Below, one piece after another: positions 18,662 to 28,849 of a stretch of DNA of 64,000 bases; position 1 is the stretch's first letter, and each line of letters begins with the position of its first letter. Where the stretch lies: NCBI GenBank assembly GCA_014802445.1, contig JAAVCF010000022.1, forward strand, positions 1-64,000, read 5' to 3'. The DNA is from Bacteroides sp. GTDB taxonomy: Bacteria > Bacteroidota > Bacteroidia > Bacteroidales > Muribaculaceae. The notes below the pieces were generated by a model. It searched no databases. It had not been told where the DNA came from and was given only the letters and a program-made list of their open reading frames with translations. Position numbers and translations under genes: made by a program.

Positions 18662-19947
18662 CCCACACCCTCAACCGCTCAATAGCGCCGGAGGTCCATC
18701 CCATAGGCGAGATGACCATGCCGCGCCCCGTAACCCACGTGCTCCCCAACGGCCTGACCCTCCACGTCATTGACCGTGGCGAGGATGAGGTGAACCGCCT
18801 CACGCTTCTCATGCCCGGCGGCAGTGCCGAGAGTGGTGTGCCGGGTCTTGCGGAGCTTGGCGTGTCGGGGGTGCTCGAGGGCACGTCGTCCTTCACGAGC
18901 GCCCAGGTGGCCGACACCCTTGACTTCAACGGCTCATGGGCCGGTGGGTCGGCCCACACCCACCACCATTCGCTCAATGTCTACTCTCTCAACTCACGCA
19001 TGGAGCGCGTGATGCCGCTGCTGCTGGAGCTTGCGGCATCGCCCTCCTTTCCCGAGCATGAGACGGAGGTGGCCCGCGAGAAAGCTGCCCGCGCGCTTGA
19101 GCTGTCAATGCAGAAGGTGGCGTGGCTCTCGCAGCGTGAGCTGCGCCGTCTGGTGATGGGGGAGGGGTGTCCTCTGGTGGATGAGACCACTGTGGAAGGC
19201 TTGCGCTCGGTGACTCCTGACATGCTGCGTCGCTGGCATGCCGAATGGTTTGACCCTGCCCGGACCCACCTGTTCCTTGCCGGACGCATCACGCCAGAGA
19301 TTGAGCGCATGGTGGCCGACGGTTTCGGCTCATTGAAGGGCGCCGGCGCCGCTCCTGAGCTGCGCAGCATCACCTTTACCCCAAATCCCGATGTGCGCTT
19401 TGCAAAGGTGGAGCAGCCCGAGTCGCTCCAGACGGCTGTGAGCTGCGGCCTTCCCACGATTGGACGCACTCATCCTGACTATGTGGCGCTGCGCCTTGTG
19501 GTGACCCTGCTGGGCGGCTACTTCGGCAGCCGCCTGATGCTCAACATCCGTGAGGACAAGGGTTACACCTACGGCATCTCGGCTGCCCTGATGGGCTATC
19601 GCAGCGAGGGAATGGTGACCATAAACACCGAATGCGACAACCGCTATGCCGATGCCGTGCTTGAAGAAATCTCGGCCGAAATCCGCCGCCTCCATGACGC
19701 GTCAAGCTACGATGCCGAGGAGCTGGCGCGGGCGCGCTCGTTCATCACCACATCACTTGCCGCACAGCTCGACTCACCCTTTGCCGTGGCCGACTACTAT
19801 GTGACGCGCCTTGCGGCTGATATCCCCGACGGATATTTCGAAGCGCAGCAGCATGCATTGGCCGCTATGACTCCCGAGAGTCTTGCCGAGATTGCGCGCC
19901 GCTATCTCGACCCCGACCGCCTCTACACCGCCCTTGCGGGCCGCTGA
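18658..19947 (+). CDS. M16-family (insulinase-like) peptidase homologue
   Basis: 429 aa; M16 fold-type sequence, SCGLPTIGRTHPDYVALRLVVTLLGGYFGSRLMLNIREDKGYTYGI. Confidence 0.85.
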   Translation: MTHTLNRSIAPEVHPIGEMTMPRPVTHVLPNGLTLHVIDRGEDEVNRLTLLMPGGSAESGVPGLAELGVSGVLEGTSSFTSAQVADTLDFNGSWAGGSAHTHHHSLNVYSLNSRMERVMPLLLELAASPSFPEHETEVAREKAARALELSMQKVAWLSQRELRRLVMGEGCPLVDETTVEGLRSVTPDMLRRWHAEWFDPARTHLFLAGRITPEIERMVADGFGSLKGAGAAPELRSITFTPNPDVRFAKVEQPESLQTAVSCGLPTIGRTHPDYVALRLVVTLLGGYFGSRLMLNIREDKGYTYGISAALMGYRSEGMVTINTECDNRYADAVLEEISAEIRRLHDASSYDAEELARARSFITTSLAAQLDSPFAVADYYVTRLAADIPDGYFEAQQHALAAMTPESLAEIARRYLDPDRLYTALAGR

Positions 19948-19948
19948 A

Positions 19949-20692
19949 TCACTCCGCTGCGCCGTCGCGCTGAGCGGCGGGTAGCGATGAGTTGATGGCT
20001 CGGCGTGTGAGGGTCATGAGACGTTCAAGGTCATGACCATCAGCCTCGGGCATCACCGGCTTGTGGATGGTCAGGGTGATGTGGCCCCAGTGCGGGAGCT
20101 TCTTGAAGCGCGGCATCACGTCGAAAGCACCATCAATGGTTACCGGCACCACCGGAAGGTCAAACTCCATGGCAAGCTTGTAAGCGCCCTTCTTGAAGGG
20201 GCGCATGCGGCCGTTCCATGTGCGGGCCCCTTCGGGGAACACCACCAGCGACATGCCGCCGCGCAGCTGTGCCTCGGCCTCCTCCATAGTGCGCTTCACT
20301 CCGGCCACTGACGAGTTGTCAACGAAAATCTGCTTTGACCATGCGCAGGCTGCGCCCACAAAGGGAATCTTGCGGAGCGACTGCTTCATCATCCAGCGGA
20401 AATTGTGGTTGAGATAGCCGTAGATTGAGAAGATGTCATAGGCCCCCTGATGGTTCGCCACAAAGAGATAGGAGGTGTTGGGGGAGATGTTCTCACGACC
20501 CTTCACTGTGACCTTTACCAGCGACACCAGGCAGAACACCCGAGCCCAAAAGCGGGGAGGATAGTAGCCTCCCCAGCGTCCGAAGCCGAGGGCGCAGACG
20601 GCCATGGTGAAAAGCGCCGTCATTATGGTGGTGACCACAATCACCGGCGCCATCACAAACAGTTGCCAGAGTCGGTAGAGGAAAAGCTTCAT
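19949..20692 (-). CDS. 1-acyl-sn-glycerol-3-phosphate acyltransferase (PlsC-like)
   Basis: VANHQGAYDIFS (HX4D-type), VFPEGARTWNG; start chosen at MKLFLYRL. Confidence 0.88.
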   Translation of the reverse strand: MKLFLYRLWQLFVMAPVIVVTTIMTALFTMAVCALGFGRWGGYYPPRFWARVFCLVSLVKVTVKGRENISPNTSYLFVANHQGAYDIFSIYGYLNHNFRWMMKQSLRKIPFVGAACAWSKQIFVDNSSVAGVKRTMEEAEAQLRGGMSLVVFPEGARTWNGRMRPFKKGAYKLAMEFDLPVVPVTIDGAFDVMPRFKKLPHWGHITLTIHKPVMPEADGHDLERLMTLTRRAINSSLPAAQRDGAAE

Positions 20693-22728
20693 TTCTTCTT
20701 GCGGCTTTGGCGGGTGGAACGACGTTTTTTGCGGAGCACCTGAGCCGAGCGGGCCGGCAGATAAAGCTTCAGCCATTCGCGCCCGAGCGGTGTGTAGAGC
20801 GGGTCAGAGAGGGTGAGGTGGCTCACGCTCTCGTCGATGTTGCCATAGCCGCCGAAAGCGGGATTGTCGGAGGAGAGCACCACTTCATACTCGCCCGGTT
20901 CGGCAAGCACACCGTAGTCGCTGAATGACTTGGAAGGATTGAAATTGAACACGAAGATGAGGTCGCCACGCTGATAGGCAAGCACCTGGTCATCATCCTT
21001 CTCCCAGAGCTTCACCACAGGGAGAGCCTGGAAATTGTAGACCCCTGAGATGAGGTGGACCATAGCGTTGTCAAAATCGTTGAGGAAGCGATACTTTAAG
21101 TCCTCGCGGTCAACGAGGCTCCACTGTCGGCGGGCATACTTGTAGCTCCAGCCATTGCCTTCGCGCGGGAAGTCAATCCACTCGGGATGTCCCCATTCGT
21201 TGCCCATGAAATTGAGGTAGCCGCCATTGATTGTCGAGGCTGTGACAAGGCGAATGAGCTTGTGGAGCGCCATGCCGCGCGCCACTGTCATATTGTCGTC
21301 GCCCACCATCATGTGCCAATACATCTCCTTGTCAATAAGGCGGAAAATGATGGTCTTGTCGCCCACGAGCGCCTGGTCATGGCTCTCGGCATAGGAGATT
21401 GTCTTTTCGTCGGCGCGGCGGTTGGTGAGCTCCCAGAATATTGAGGTGGGGTGCCAGTCCTCATCCTTCTTCTCCTTGAGCATCTTTATCCAGTAGTCAG
21501 GGATGCCCATAGCCATGCGATAGTCAAAGCCAATGCCGCCGTCCTTGAACGGGATTGCCAGTCCGGGCATGCCGCTCATCTCCTCGGCAATGGTGATTGC
21601 GCGCGGATTGATTTCGTGGATGAGCTTGTTGGCCAGGGTGAGATAAGTGATGGCATTTGTGTCCTGATTGCCATTGTAGTAATCGTCGTAGGCGCCGAAC
21701 GCCTGGCCCAGACCGTGGTTATAGTAGAGCATCGACGTCACGCCGTCAAAGCGGAAACCGTCAAAGCGGAACTCCTCAAGCCAGTATTTGCAGTTGGAGA
21801 GCAGGAAGTGAACCACCTGATTCTTGCCATAGTCAAAGCAGAGCGAATCCCACGCCGGGTGCTCGCGGCGGCTGTCGCCGTAGAAGTATTGCGCCGGGTC
21901 ACCGTCCAGACGGCCCAGGCCCTCCACCTCATTCTTCACCGCATGACTGTGGACAATATCCATAATCACGGCTATGCCGAGGGCATGGGCCGCGTCGATG
22001 AGCGATTTCAGCTCCTCAGGGGTGCCGAAACGGCTCGACGGAGCGAAGAAGTTTGACACATGGTAGCCGAACGAGCCATAATAGGGGTGCTCCTGAATAG
22101 CCATAATCTGGATGGCATTATAGCCGTCGCGGGCTATGCGGGGCAACACAAGGTCACGAAATTCAGTGTAGGTGCCCACACCCTCGCGCTCCTGCGCCAT
22201 GCCGATGTGACACTCATAGATAAGCAGCGGCTTGGTGTCAGGCTCAAACTTCTTCACCTTCCACTTGTAAGGCTCCGGGGACCACACCTGGGCCGAGAAC
22301 ACCTTCGTGTTCTCATCCTGAACCACGCGGTTGGCATAGGCGGGGATGCGCTCCCCCTCGCCGCCGGGCCATTCCACCATCATCTTATAGAGCTGACCAT
22401 GAGTGAGGTCGGAGTCCTTGAGGCGAATCTGCCACACACCCTCGCTGCCCGGAAGGCGTTTGAGAGCATACTTTTTGAGCTTCTTCCAGCGCGAGAAATC
22501 GCCCACGAGGGTAATTGCCGAAGCGTTGGGAGCCCATTCGCGGAACACCCATCCGCCGCGGTCGGTGCGGTGGAGTCCGAAATAGTTGTGAGCGTTAGCA
22601 AAACCGTCAAGCGAGCCGGTTTCGGCCGTAAGTTCTTTTTCTTTGTTTATGGCGTCCTGATGGCGTCCTTCAATTGCGGGAGCAAAAGGTTTGAGCCAAG
22701 GGTCATTCTTTGTGAGTTTAAGTTCCAT
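20689..22728 (-). CDS. glgB: 1,4-alpha-glucan branching enzyme (GH13)
   Basis: 679 aa; DIVHSHAVKNEVEGL, GFRFDGVTSMLYYNHG, AEEMSGMPG, YAESHDQALVGDKT. Confidence 0.92.
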   Translation of the reverse strand: MELKLTKNDPWLKPFAPAIEGRHQDAINKEKELTAETGSLDGFANAHNYFGLHRTDRGGWVFREWAPNASAITLVGDFSRWKKLKKYALKRLPGSEGVWQIRLKDSDLTHGQLYKMMVEWPGGEGERIPAYANRVVQDENTKVFSAQVWSPEPYKWKVKKFEPDTKPLLIYECHIGMAQEREGVGTYTEFRDLVLPRIARDGYNAIQIMAIQEHPYYGSFGYHVSNFFAPSSRFGTPEELKSLIDAAHALGIAVIMDIVHSHAVKNEVEGLGRLDGDPAQYFYGDSRREHPAWDSLCFDYGKNQVVHFLLSNCKYWLEEFRFDGFRFDGVTSMLYYNHGLGQAFGAYDDYYNGNQDTNAITYLTLANKLIHEINPRAITIAEEMSGMPGLAIPFKDGGIGFDYRMAMGIPDYWIKMLKEKKDEDWHPTSIFWELTNRRADEKTISYAESHDQALVGDKTIIFRLIDKEMYWHMMVGDDNMTVARGMALHKLIRLVTASTINGGYLNFMGNEWGHPEWIDFPREGNGWSYKYARRQWSLVDREDLKYRFLNDFDNAMVHLISGVYNFQALPVVKLWEKDDDQVLAYQRGDLIFVFNFNPSKSFSDYGVLAEPGEYEVVLSSDNPAFGGYGNIDESVSHLTLSDPLYTPLGREWLKLYLPARSAQVLRKKRRSTRQSRKKK

Positions 22729-22808
22729 GAAATTTGGAGATATGAGGGGGTAAGCGTGGATGGCGTCAATTGGAGAGGGCTATCCGTTACAAACTTACTA
22801 AAATAATT

Positions 22809-23678
22809 TTACAAATCGGAGTAGGGCACGGAAAAAGTGTCGCCCTGACGGATGTCGCCCGTGCGGAGTCCACGGTTGAGCCAGCGGTAGCGTTGGTCCG
22901 ATGTGCCGTGATTAAACGTCTCCGGCAGCGCATAGCCCCGCGCCTGCTTCTGGAGATAGTCATCGCCAATCTTTTGCGCCGCGTCAAGCGCCTCCTCAAG
23001 GTCGCCCGGCTCCAGCGAGCCAAACATCCTGTTGTCATGATTGGCCCACACGCCGGCCAGGAAGTCGGCCTGAAGCTCAATGCGCACACTCATGCGGTTG
23101 GCATCGGCCTCGCTCATGCGTGCCATCTGCTCATGCGCCTCGTCGAGAGTGCCCAGCAGATACTGCACATGGTGTCCCACCTCATGCGCAATCACGTAGG
23201 CATAGGCAAAGTCGCCGTCGGCCCCGAGCGTCTGCCTCATCTGGGAGAAGAAGCTCAGGTCAATGTAAAGCGCACGGTCAGCCGAGCAGTAAAACGGCCC
23301 CATGGCTGATTGCGCCGTGCCGCATCCGCTGGTGGTTGAGCCGGAGTAGAGCACCATCTTGGGCGGCTCATATTCCCGCCCGAGCTTGCGGAACTCTTCG
23401 GTCCACACATCCTCCGTGCCAGCCAGAATCTTGCGTGAAAAGTCGGCCAGCTCCTCCTCCTGAGCCGTAGGCGTGTAGGATGACTGCGCACTCTGCGCCC
23501 CGGGGATATTGTCGGACATGCCTGACAACACCGAGAGCGGGTCGCCCCCCAATGCCCAAGTGATCAGGGCGGCAATAATCACCGCTCCTATACCGCCTCC
23601 CACCTTGAGGCCCCCGCCGCCGCTTCTGCCGCGCCGGTCGTCAACATTGTTGCTGAATCGCCGTCCGTCGAGTTTCAT
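22809..23678 (-). CDS. Neutral zinc metallopeptidase (YpfJ-like)
   Basis: MKLDGRRFSNNVDDRRG, GPFYCSADRALYIDLSFF, VIAHEVGHHVQYLLG. Confidence 0.92.
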   Translation of the reverse strand: MKLDGRRFSNNVDDRRGRSGGGGLKVGGGIGAVIIAALITWALGGDPLSVLSGMSDNIPGAQSAQSSYTPTAQEEELADFSRKILAGTEDVWTEEFRKLGREYEPPKMVLYSGSTTSGCGTAQSAMGPFYCSADRALYIDLSFFSQMRQTLGADGDFAYAYVIAHEVGHHVQYLLGTLDEAHEQMARMSEADANRMSVRIELQADFLAGVWANHDNRMFGSLEPGDLEEALDAAQKIGDDYLQKQARGYALPETFNHGTSDQRYRWLNRGLRTGDIRQGDTFSVPYSDL

Positions 23679-23722
23679 ATTGAGATAGTTATAAATAATA
23701 AATGCAAAAATAGCAAAAAGAG

Positions 23723-23753
23723 TTGCATCTGACATCTATTTGCTTTAACTTTG
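23723..23753 (+). promoter_or_regulatory. Bacteroidetes-type promoter for tRNA-Leu (TTG-N20-TAACTTTG)
   Basis: TTG at 23723-23725, TAACTTTG at 23746-23753. Confidence 0.55.
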
Positions 23754-23766
23754 CATCAGCAAAAAC

Positions 23767-23848
23767 GCCCGGATGGCGGAATCGGTAGACGCGACGGTCT
23801 CAAACACCGTTGGGGCAACCCATCCCGGTTCGAGCCCGGGTCCGGGTA
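23767..23848 (+). tRNA. tRNA-Leu (CAA)
   Basis: gcccggatggcggaatcggtagacgcgacggtctcaaacaccg...ggttcgagcccgggtccgggt; anticodon loop ctcaaac. Confidence 0.93.
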
Positions 23849-23851
23849 CTG

Positions 23852-23892
23852 AAAGCAGGCTGTGTCATTGTTGGCGCGGGCTGCTTTTTTGA
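23852..23892 (+). terminator. Probable terminator after tRNA-Leu
   Basis: aagcaggc ... gggctgctttttt. Confidence 0.5.
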
Positions 23893-24278
23893 TTTTGCAG
23901 GATGCAGGGACAGGGAGCATCCTCCGTCCGATGGATGCCCCTGACTCACTGATTGTTTGGGGAACGTGCCTTTCGGCCTTTCTCCGTTTTGGAGTGATGG
24001 TTGGTTTTGGGATTGGTGGAGAAAGACCTCCGGGGGTAGCCCCTCATCGCGGGCGCGCCGGTCGCGACAGCGACGAGCCCGAGAATCTTTTGCCAACCGC
24101 CGGACATTTCCGCATCTCTATGGTCCGTTCACACATCCTCTCTTCCGATGGTTGACAATGCAAAGTTATCCCCTCGGATTTCCAAAAAGTGGACATCGTG
24201 CGGAAAAAAGCGCCGGTTGCACCCCAGGTCAATGTGCGGACCTGCCCGCCATCCATTTCATCAATTTTTGCGTTGCTA

Positions 24279-24366
24279 AAATGTAGGGAAGCGCCCTCGT
24301 GCGGGCTCCTTTTGCGACAAATTTTGTCGCGGAGTGCGGGCGCCCCGAACGGGCGCCCCTACATTC
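24279..24366. repeat. Head-to-head pair of the REP-like element found in the 122-900 array
   Basis: atgtagggaagcgccctcgtgcgggctccttttgcgacaa / attttgtcgcggagtgcgggcgccccgaacgggcgcccctacat. Confidence 0.8.
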
Positions 24367-24453
24367 TTTAGCGGGTAATGGGCGCATTTGGCGAGTATGG
24401 CCAGGTCGTCCCATTTAACGACCGCTTTATTACATTGACTTTATTACATTGAC

Positions 24454-24479
24454 AAAAAAGCGCCAACCGGCGCTTTTTT
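24454..24479 (-). terminator. Bidirectional palindromic terminator
   Basis: aaaaaagcgccaaccggcgctttttt next to the 3' end of the 24509 CDS. Confidence 0.75.
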
Positions 24480-24508
24480 AGTCAGGAGATTATATTTTGC
24501 GGGAGGGG

Positions 24509-25825
24509 TCAGAACGAGAACTGGGCCATGAGGCCGGCGCGGTGGGCCCACTTGGTGGCCCCGCTCATGTTTTTGCGCATGCCCAGGTCAAGCTCAACGC
24601 CTGTCTGGATGCGGGCGGTGAGGTTCCAGAAATAGTTTACGGCTATGACCTGACCATATTTATATTCGTCAGGGGCGCTGCCTGAGCGGGGCAGGTAGCG
24701 TGACTGAGAGTAGTTGGCGCTGACAAACATGGCCGGGGTGATGTTGTACTGCACGCCTACGTTCCAGCCTATTGCGCCGGGAGCATACATCTCGCCCTCC
24801 TTGCCGGGGGTGGACACAAGGTCATAGGCACCCACCTGAAGGTCGCCGCCGAGGCTCTCGTAGCCCTGTCCGCCGTTGAGGCTCAGGTAAGTGGTCCATG
24901 CGGGCAGGGGGTGCCACACGGAGCTTATCTGCAGGCCCCAGCCGAGCTTGGTGTGGTTGGTGGCAGCCGGGAGGTCGCGATAAGAGAGTGTGCGGAGAAT
25001 GCCGGCCAGACGGATATGTTCCGACTCATTCCAGCCATACTGCACAAAAGCGGCCACGTCAGGGAGCCATTCCGACACCTTCTTCGTTACGTCGGGCGTG
25101 GCGGAGATGGCCGTGGAGGGAGTTTCAAGTGATGCAGCAACGGTGATGCCGTGGCGGAAGCCGTGCATCCAGCGCACCAGCACATTGGTGGGCGACACTT
25201 TGTTGTTGGGGCCCGAAGCGTCAACCGTGGGAGGCACGGCGGCGGGGTCGCTGAATGTGGAGTTGGCATAGCCTATGGTCCAGTCGTTGATGATGCCGTA
25301 GGACTTCTTGAGCTTGAAGCCCACGCCGTTATATCCGTCGAAGTTGGCCTCGATATAGAGCTGATAATTGCCCCAGCGCTTGTCGCGCCCAATCACGCGA
25401 TAGAAAATCGACGTGCCGGCCGGAGTGGTGCCCAGATGGCGCTTATTGGTGGGGTCAGGGGTCATCTGAATGAGATAGGGGGTGAAGCCGTTGGCGGGAA
25501 TGGCGCCTCCCCAGTCATACCATCCTCTCATCCTGACGCATCCGCCTATGCCCATAGCCAGCTTGGCATCCTTGCTCATAAAGAGGAAGTAAGGCGCCGC
25601 AGGGTCCTGGAAATGACGGAACTGGTCATAGTAGAAGTTGTTAATCAGGGTCTTGATGGAGTCAGAATAGGCCTGCATGGTGTCACGCTGACCCGGTGAA
25701 CCGTTGAGATACACAATCTTGTGGGATGATTTGAGCGAGTCGAGCTGCATGTCGACAAGCGAGCGACCCGAAGCCGCCGTGAGGCTCAGGAGCGCTGTGA
25801 GGGTGACGAATAGGCGCATAGTCAT
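24509..25825 (-). CDS. Outer-membrane porin-like protein
   Basis: 438 aa; signal peptide; alternating beta-barrel pattern ending ...HRAGLMAQFSF (terminal Phe). Confidence 0.65.
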   Translation of the reverse strand: MTMRLFVTLTALLSLTAASGRSLVDMQLDSLKSSHKIVYLNGSPGQRDTMQAYSDSIKTLINNFYYDQFRHFQDPAAPYFLFMSKDAKLAMGIGGCVRMRGWYDWGGAIPANGFTPYLIQMTPDPTNKRHLGTTPAGTSIFYRVIGRDKRWGNYQLYIEANFDGYNGVGFKLKKSYGIINDWTIGYANSTFSDPAAVPPTVDASGPNNKVSPTNVLVRWMHGFRHGITVAASLETPSTAISATPDVTKKVSEWLPDVAAFVQYGWNESEHIRLAGILRTLSYRDLPAATNHTKLGWGLQISSVWHPLPAWTTYLSLNGGQGYESLGGDLQVGAYDLVSTPGKEGEMYAPGAIGWNVGVQYNITPAMFVSANYSQSRYLPRSGSAPDEYKYGQVIAVNYFWNLTARIQTGVELDLGMRKNMSGATKWAHRAGLMAQFSF

Positions 25826-25947
25826 AGCAATGAACGTGAGTTGAAACTGAAATTATAACGCGCTCCGCCTCTCAAAAGTTGACCCGCGCGGCCAATTGGC
25901 TTCGCGATTGGGAAAAAAGTTTTACCTTTGTGGTAAAGCTTCGCCAC

Positions 25948-27111
25948 ATGAGGAAGATAATGGTTTTTACCGGCACGAGAGCCGACTGGGGACTGCTCAG
26001 TCCCATTTGCCGCGCCCTGGCGGCCCGCGCCGACGTGGAGCTGACCGTGGTGGCCACCAATATGCATCTGAGCGAGCGCTACGGACTGACCGTCAGTGAA
26101 ATCCGCGCCGACGGCATTGAGCCCCTGCTGCTCCCTATGAACGTTGATGCCGCCACTGATGAGGAGCGCGTTGACTCCATGGCTCAGGTGATGACCGGTG
26201 CCGCGCAGCTGCTGGGCCGCGTGAGGCCTGATTTGGCTGTGATTCTCGGTGACCGCTTCGAGATGCTTGCCGCTGCCACAGCCTGCCTGATGATGCGGGT
26301 GGCGGTGGCCCACATTTCCGGCGGCGAAATCTCCGAGGGAGCCATTGACGACTCCATCCGCCACGCCATCACCAAGATGAGTACCCTCCATCTCACCTCC
26401 ACCGAGCCTTACCGCCGCCGCGTGATTGCCATGGGCGAGGACCCCGCACGAGTAATCAACACAGGCTCCATCGGGGTGTGGAACCTTGCCAACACCGAAC
26501 GTGCCGACGCCGCCGAGCTGGCAGCCTTCTGCGGCATGGAGATTGACAAACACACGGCCATAGTGACCTATCATCCCGCCACGCTCGACGACGGCGACAT
26601 CGATGCCCGCGTTGACGCCCTGACCGGCGCTCTTGATGACGTGGAGGGCCTGAAAGCCGTGATAACCTATCCCAACAACGATGCCCGCGGGCAGCGCGTC
26701 ATAGCCCGCCTGCAGGCTTATGCCGCCGCGCGCCCTGACCGCGTGAGGCTCATCCCTTCGCTGGGGCGCCGCCGCTATCTGACGGCCATAGCCCGGGCCG
26801 GAGTGGTGGCGGGCAATTCCTCCAGCGGCATCATCGAAGTGCCCTCGGCCGGCACCCCTACGGTCAACATCGGCATCCGCCAGCGCGGCCGCATAGCCGC
26901 TGACAGTGTGATTCACTGCGGCGACACCCGCGCCGAGATTGCCGCCGCCCTGCGCCGCGCCCTGTCGGCCGACTTCCGCCGCCGCGCCGCCATGACCGTC
27001 AACCCCTATTCACGCCCCGACACCCTCGAACTCACCGTTGCGGCCCTCTGCGACACCCCCCTCGAGCTGCTGAAATCCAAGAAGTTTTACGACGTTAACC
27101 CGCTGCAATGA
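25948..27111 (+). CDS. UDP-GlcNAc 2-epimerase, hydrolysing (NeuC/LegG-like)
   Basis: MRKIMVFTGTRADWGLLSPICRAL, LGDRFEMLAAATA, HISGGEISEGAIDDSIRHAITKMS, AGNSSSGIIEVPS. Confidence 0.9.
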   Translation: MRKIMVFTGTRADWGLLSPICRALAARADVELTVVATNMHLSERYGLTVSEIRADGIEPLLLPMNVDAATDEERVDSMAQVMTGAAQLLGRVRPDLAVILGDRFEMLAAATACLMMRVAVAHISGGEISEGAIDDSIRHAITKMSTLHLTSTEPYRRRVIAMGEDPARVINTGSIGVWNLANTERADAAELAAFCGMEIDKHTAIVTYHPATLDDGDIDARVDALTGALDDVEGLKAVITYPNNDARGQRVIARLQAYAAARPDRVRLIPSLGRRRYLTAIARAGVVAGNSSSGIIEVPSAGTPTVNIGIRQRGRIAADSVIHCGDTRAEIAAALRRALSADFRRRAAMTVNPYSRPDTLELTVAALCDTPLELLKSKKFYDVNPLQ

Positions 27112-27803
27112 AACCCCTCTATATCATCCCCGCCCGCGGCGGAAGCAAAGGCATTCCCCGCAAGAACATCAAGCCCCTGTGTGGCAAGCCGCTGCTTGTC
27201 TACACCGTTGAGGCCGCCCTGGCGCTGGCCCCGGCGGAGCGGGTGGTGCTCACCACTGACAGCGAGGAGATTGCCGCCGTGGGGCGCAATGCCGGCCTCA
27301 CCGTTGACTATATGCGTCCCGCCGAGCTCGCCACTGACACCGCCGGCTCGCGCGAGGTGATTCTCGACGTCATGGACTATGCGGATGCCAAGGGGATTGA
27401 CTATGACTGCGTGGTGCTCCTGCAGCCCACATCGCCCCTGCGCACCGCCGCCGACATCGTGGCCTGTCAGGACCTCTACGCCTCGCGCATGCCTGACATC
27501 GACATGGCCGTAACCGTCTGTGAGGCCGCATGCAATCCCTACTATGACTGCTTCGAGACCGGTGCCGACGGCTTCCTCCACGTGAGCAAGGGCGACGGCA
27601 CCATCACCCGCCGTCAGGACGCTCCGAAGGCATGGGAATATAACGGAGCCGTCTACGTAATCAATCCCGCTTCAATCAGGGCTATGACGCTGGGCCAAAT
27701 GCCGCGCCGCGCTGCGTCAGAGATGCCCCGCAGCCGCAGTGTGGACCTTGACACACCGCTTGACTGGACCATAGCCGAAGCCATAATGAAAGCTCAATCA
27801 TGA
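27108..27803 (+). CDS. Acylneuraminate cytidylyltransferase-family protein (NeuA/LegF-like)
   Basis: IIPARGGSKGIPRKNIKPLCGKPLLVYT, LLQPTSPLRTAADI. Confidence 0.9.
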   Translation: MKPLYIIPARGGSKGIPRKNIKPLCGKPLLVYTVEAALALAPAERVVLTTDSEEIAAVGRNAGLTVDYMRPAELATDTAGSREVILDVMDYADAKGIDYDCVVLLQPTSPLRTAADIVACQDLYASRMPDIDMAVTVCEAACNPYYDCFETGADGFLHVSKGDGTITRRQDAPKAWEYNGAVYVINPASIRAMTLGQMPRRAASEMPRSRSVDLDTPLDWTIAEAIMKAQS

Positions 27804-28849
27804 TCAATCCCTCACCCCACATCATAGCCTCCACGGCTACGCTCCTGGATGCCCTGCATCGCATCAACACCCTGCCGGGCGGCGCAATGACGCTGCTTGT
27901 CACTGACGATGAGGGACGCCTGGCCGGAACCCTGACCGACGGCGACGTGCGCCGCGCACTCATTGACGGCGCCGGGCTTGACTCACCTGTGGCCCGCGCC
28001 ATGCGCCATGACTGCCGCATGCTCCGTCAGGGCGCCATCAGTCCCGGCGAGCTGCGTCGCCACCGCGCCGAAGGCATCACGCTGATTCCCGTGGTGGATG
28101 ACCAAGGGCGCCCCGTGAGCATCATTGACACCCGCCTGACCCATACGGTGCTCCCCGTCAAGGCCGTGCTGATGGCCGGAGGCCGGGGCGAACGCCTGCG
28201 TCCGCTCACGCTCAATGTGCCCAAGCCGCTTCTGGAGGTGGGTGGACGTCCCATCATAGACTATAATGTACGCGCGCTTGCGCGGGTGGGCGTGACCGAT
28301 GTCACCGTGACGCTCAATTATCTGGCCGAGCAGCTCGAGGACCATTTCAGCAGCCCCGTGGAGGGCATAAAGGTCAAGACCGTGCGCGAGCCGGCCTTCA
28401 TGGGCACCATAGGCTCCGTGGCTCTCACCGATGTGGCCGCTGACGCTCAGGGTGTTACCCTGGTGATGAACTCCGACCTCCTCACCGACATATCGCTTGA
28501 GGAAATGTATCTGCGCCATGTGGAGACCAAGGCCGACATCACCATAGCCTCGATTCCTTACCTTGTGTCGGTGCCCTATGCGGTGATGGTCACCGAGGGA
28601 GAGCTCGTGACCGCCATTGAGGAGAAGCCCTCCATGAGCTATCAGGCCAATGCCGGCATCTACATGATTTCCAATGCATTGCTTCAGGCTCTCCCCGCCG
28701 AGGGGCGCACCGATGCCACTGACCTCATTGAGAGCGCCATTGTTCAGGGCAGGAGGGTGACATGGTTTCCCGTCAACGGCACATGGATTGACATAGGCTC
28801 GCCGGCCGATTATCGCCACGCCTGTGAGCTCATGAAAATGAAAATCTGA
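27800..28849 (+). CDS. CBS-domain + sugar-nucleotidyltransferase (PtmE-like)
   Basis: N-term CBS-like TDDEGRLAGTLTDGDVRRALIDG; VLMAGGRGERLRPLTLNVPKPLLEVGGRPII. Confidence 0.88.
   Translation: MINPSPHIIASTATLLDALHRINTLPGGAMTLLVTDDEGRLAGTLTDGDVRRALIDGAGLDSPVARAMRHDCRMLRQGAISPGELRRHRAEGITLIPVVDDQGRPVSIIDTRLTHTVLPVKAVLMAGGRGERLRPLTLNVPKPLLEVGGRPIIDYNVRALARVGVTDVTVTLNYLAEQLEDHFSSPVEGIKVKTVREPAFMGTIGSVALTDVAADAQGVTLVMNSDLLTDISLEEMYLRHVETKADITIASIPYLVSVPYAVMVTEGELVTAIEEKPSMSYQANAGIYMISNALLQALPAEGRTDATDLIESAIVQGRRVTWFPVNGTWIDIGSPADYRHACELMKMKI

Noticed and set aside
23957-24286. Overlapping 60-109 aa ORFs after tRNA-Leu
   Set aside because: No motifs, overlapping in several frames, partly within the REP pair; treated as noncoding.
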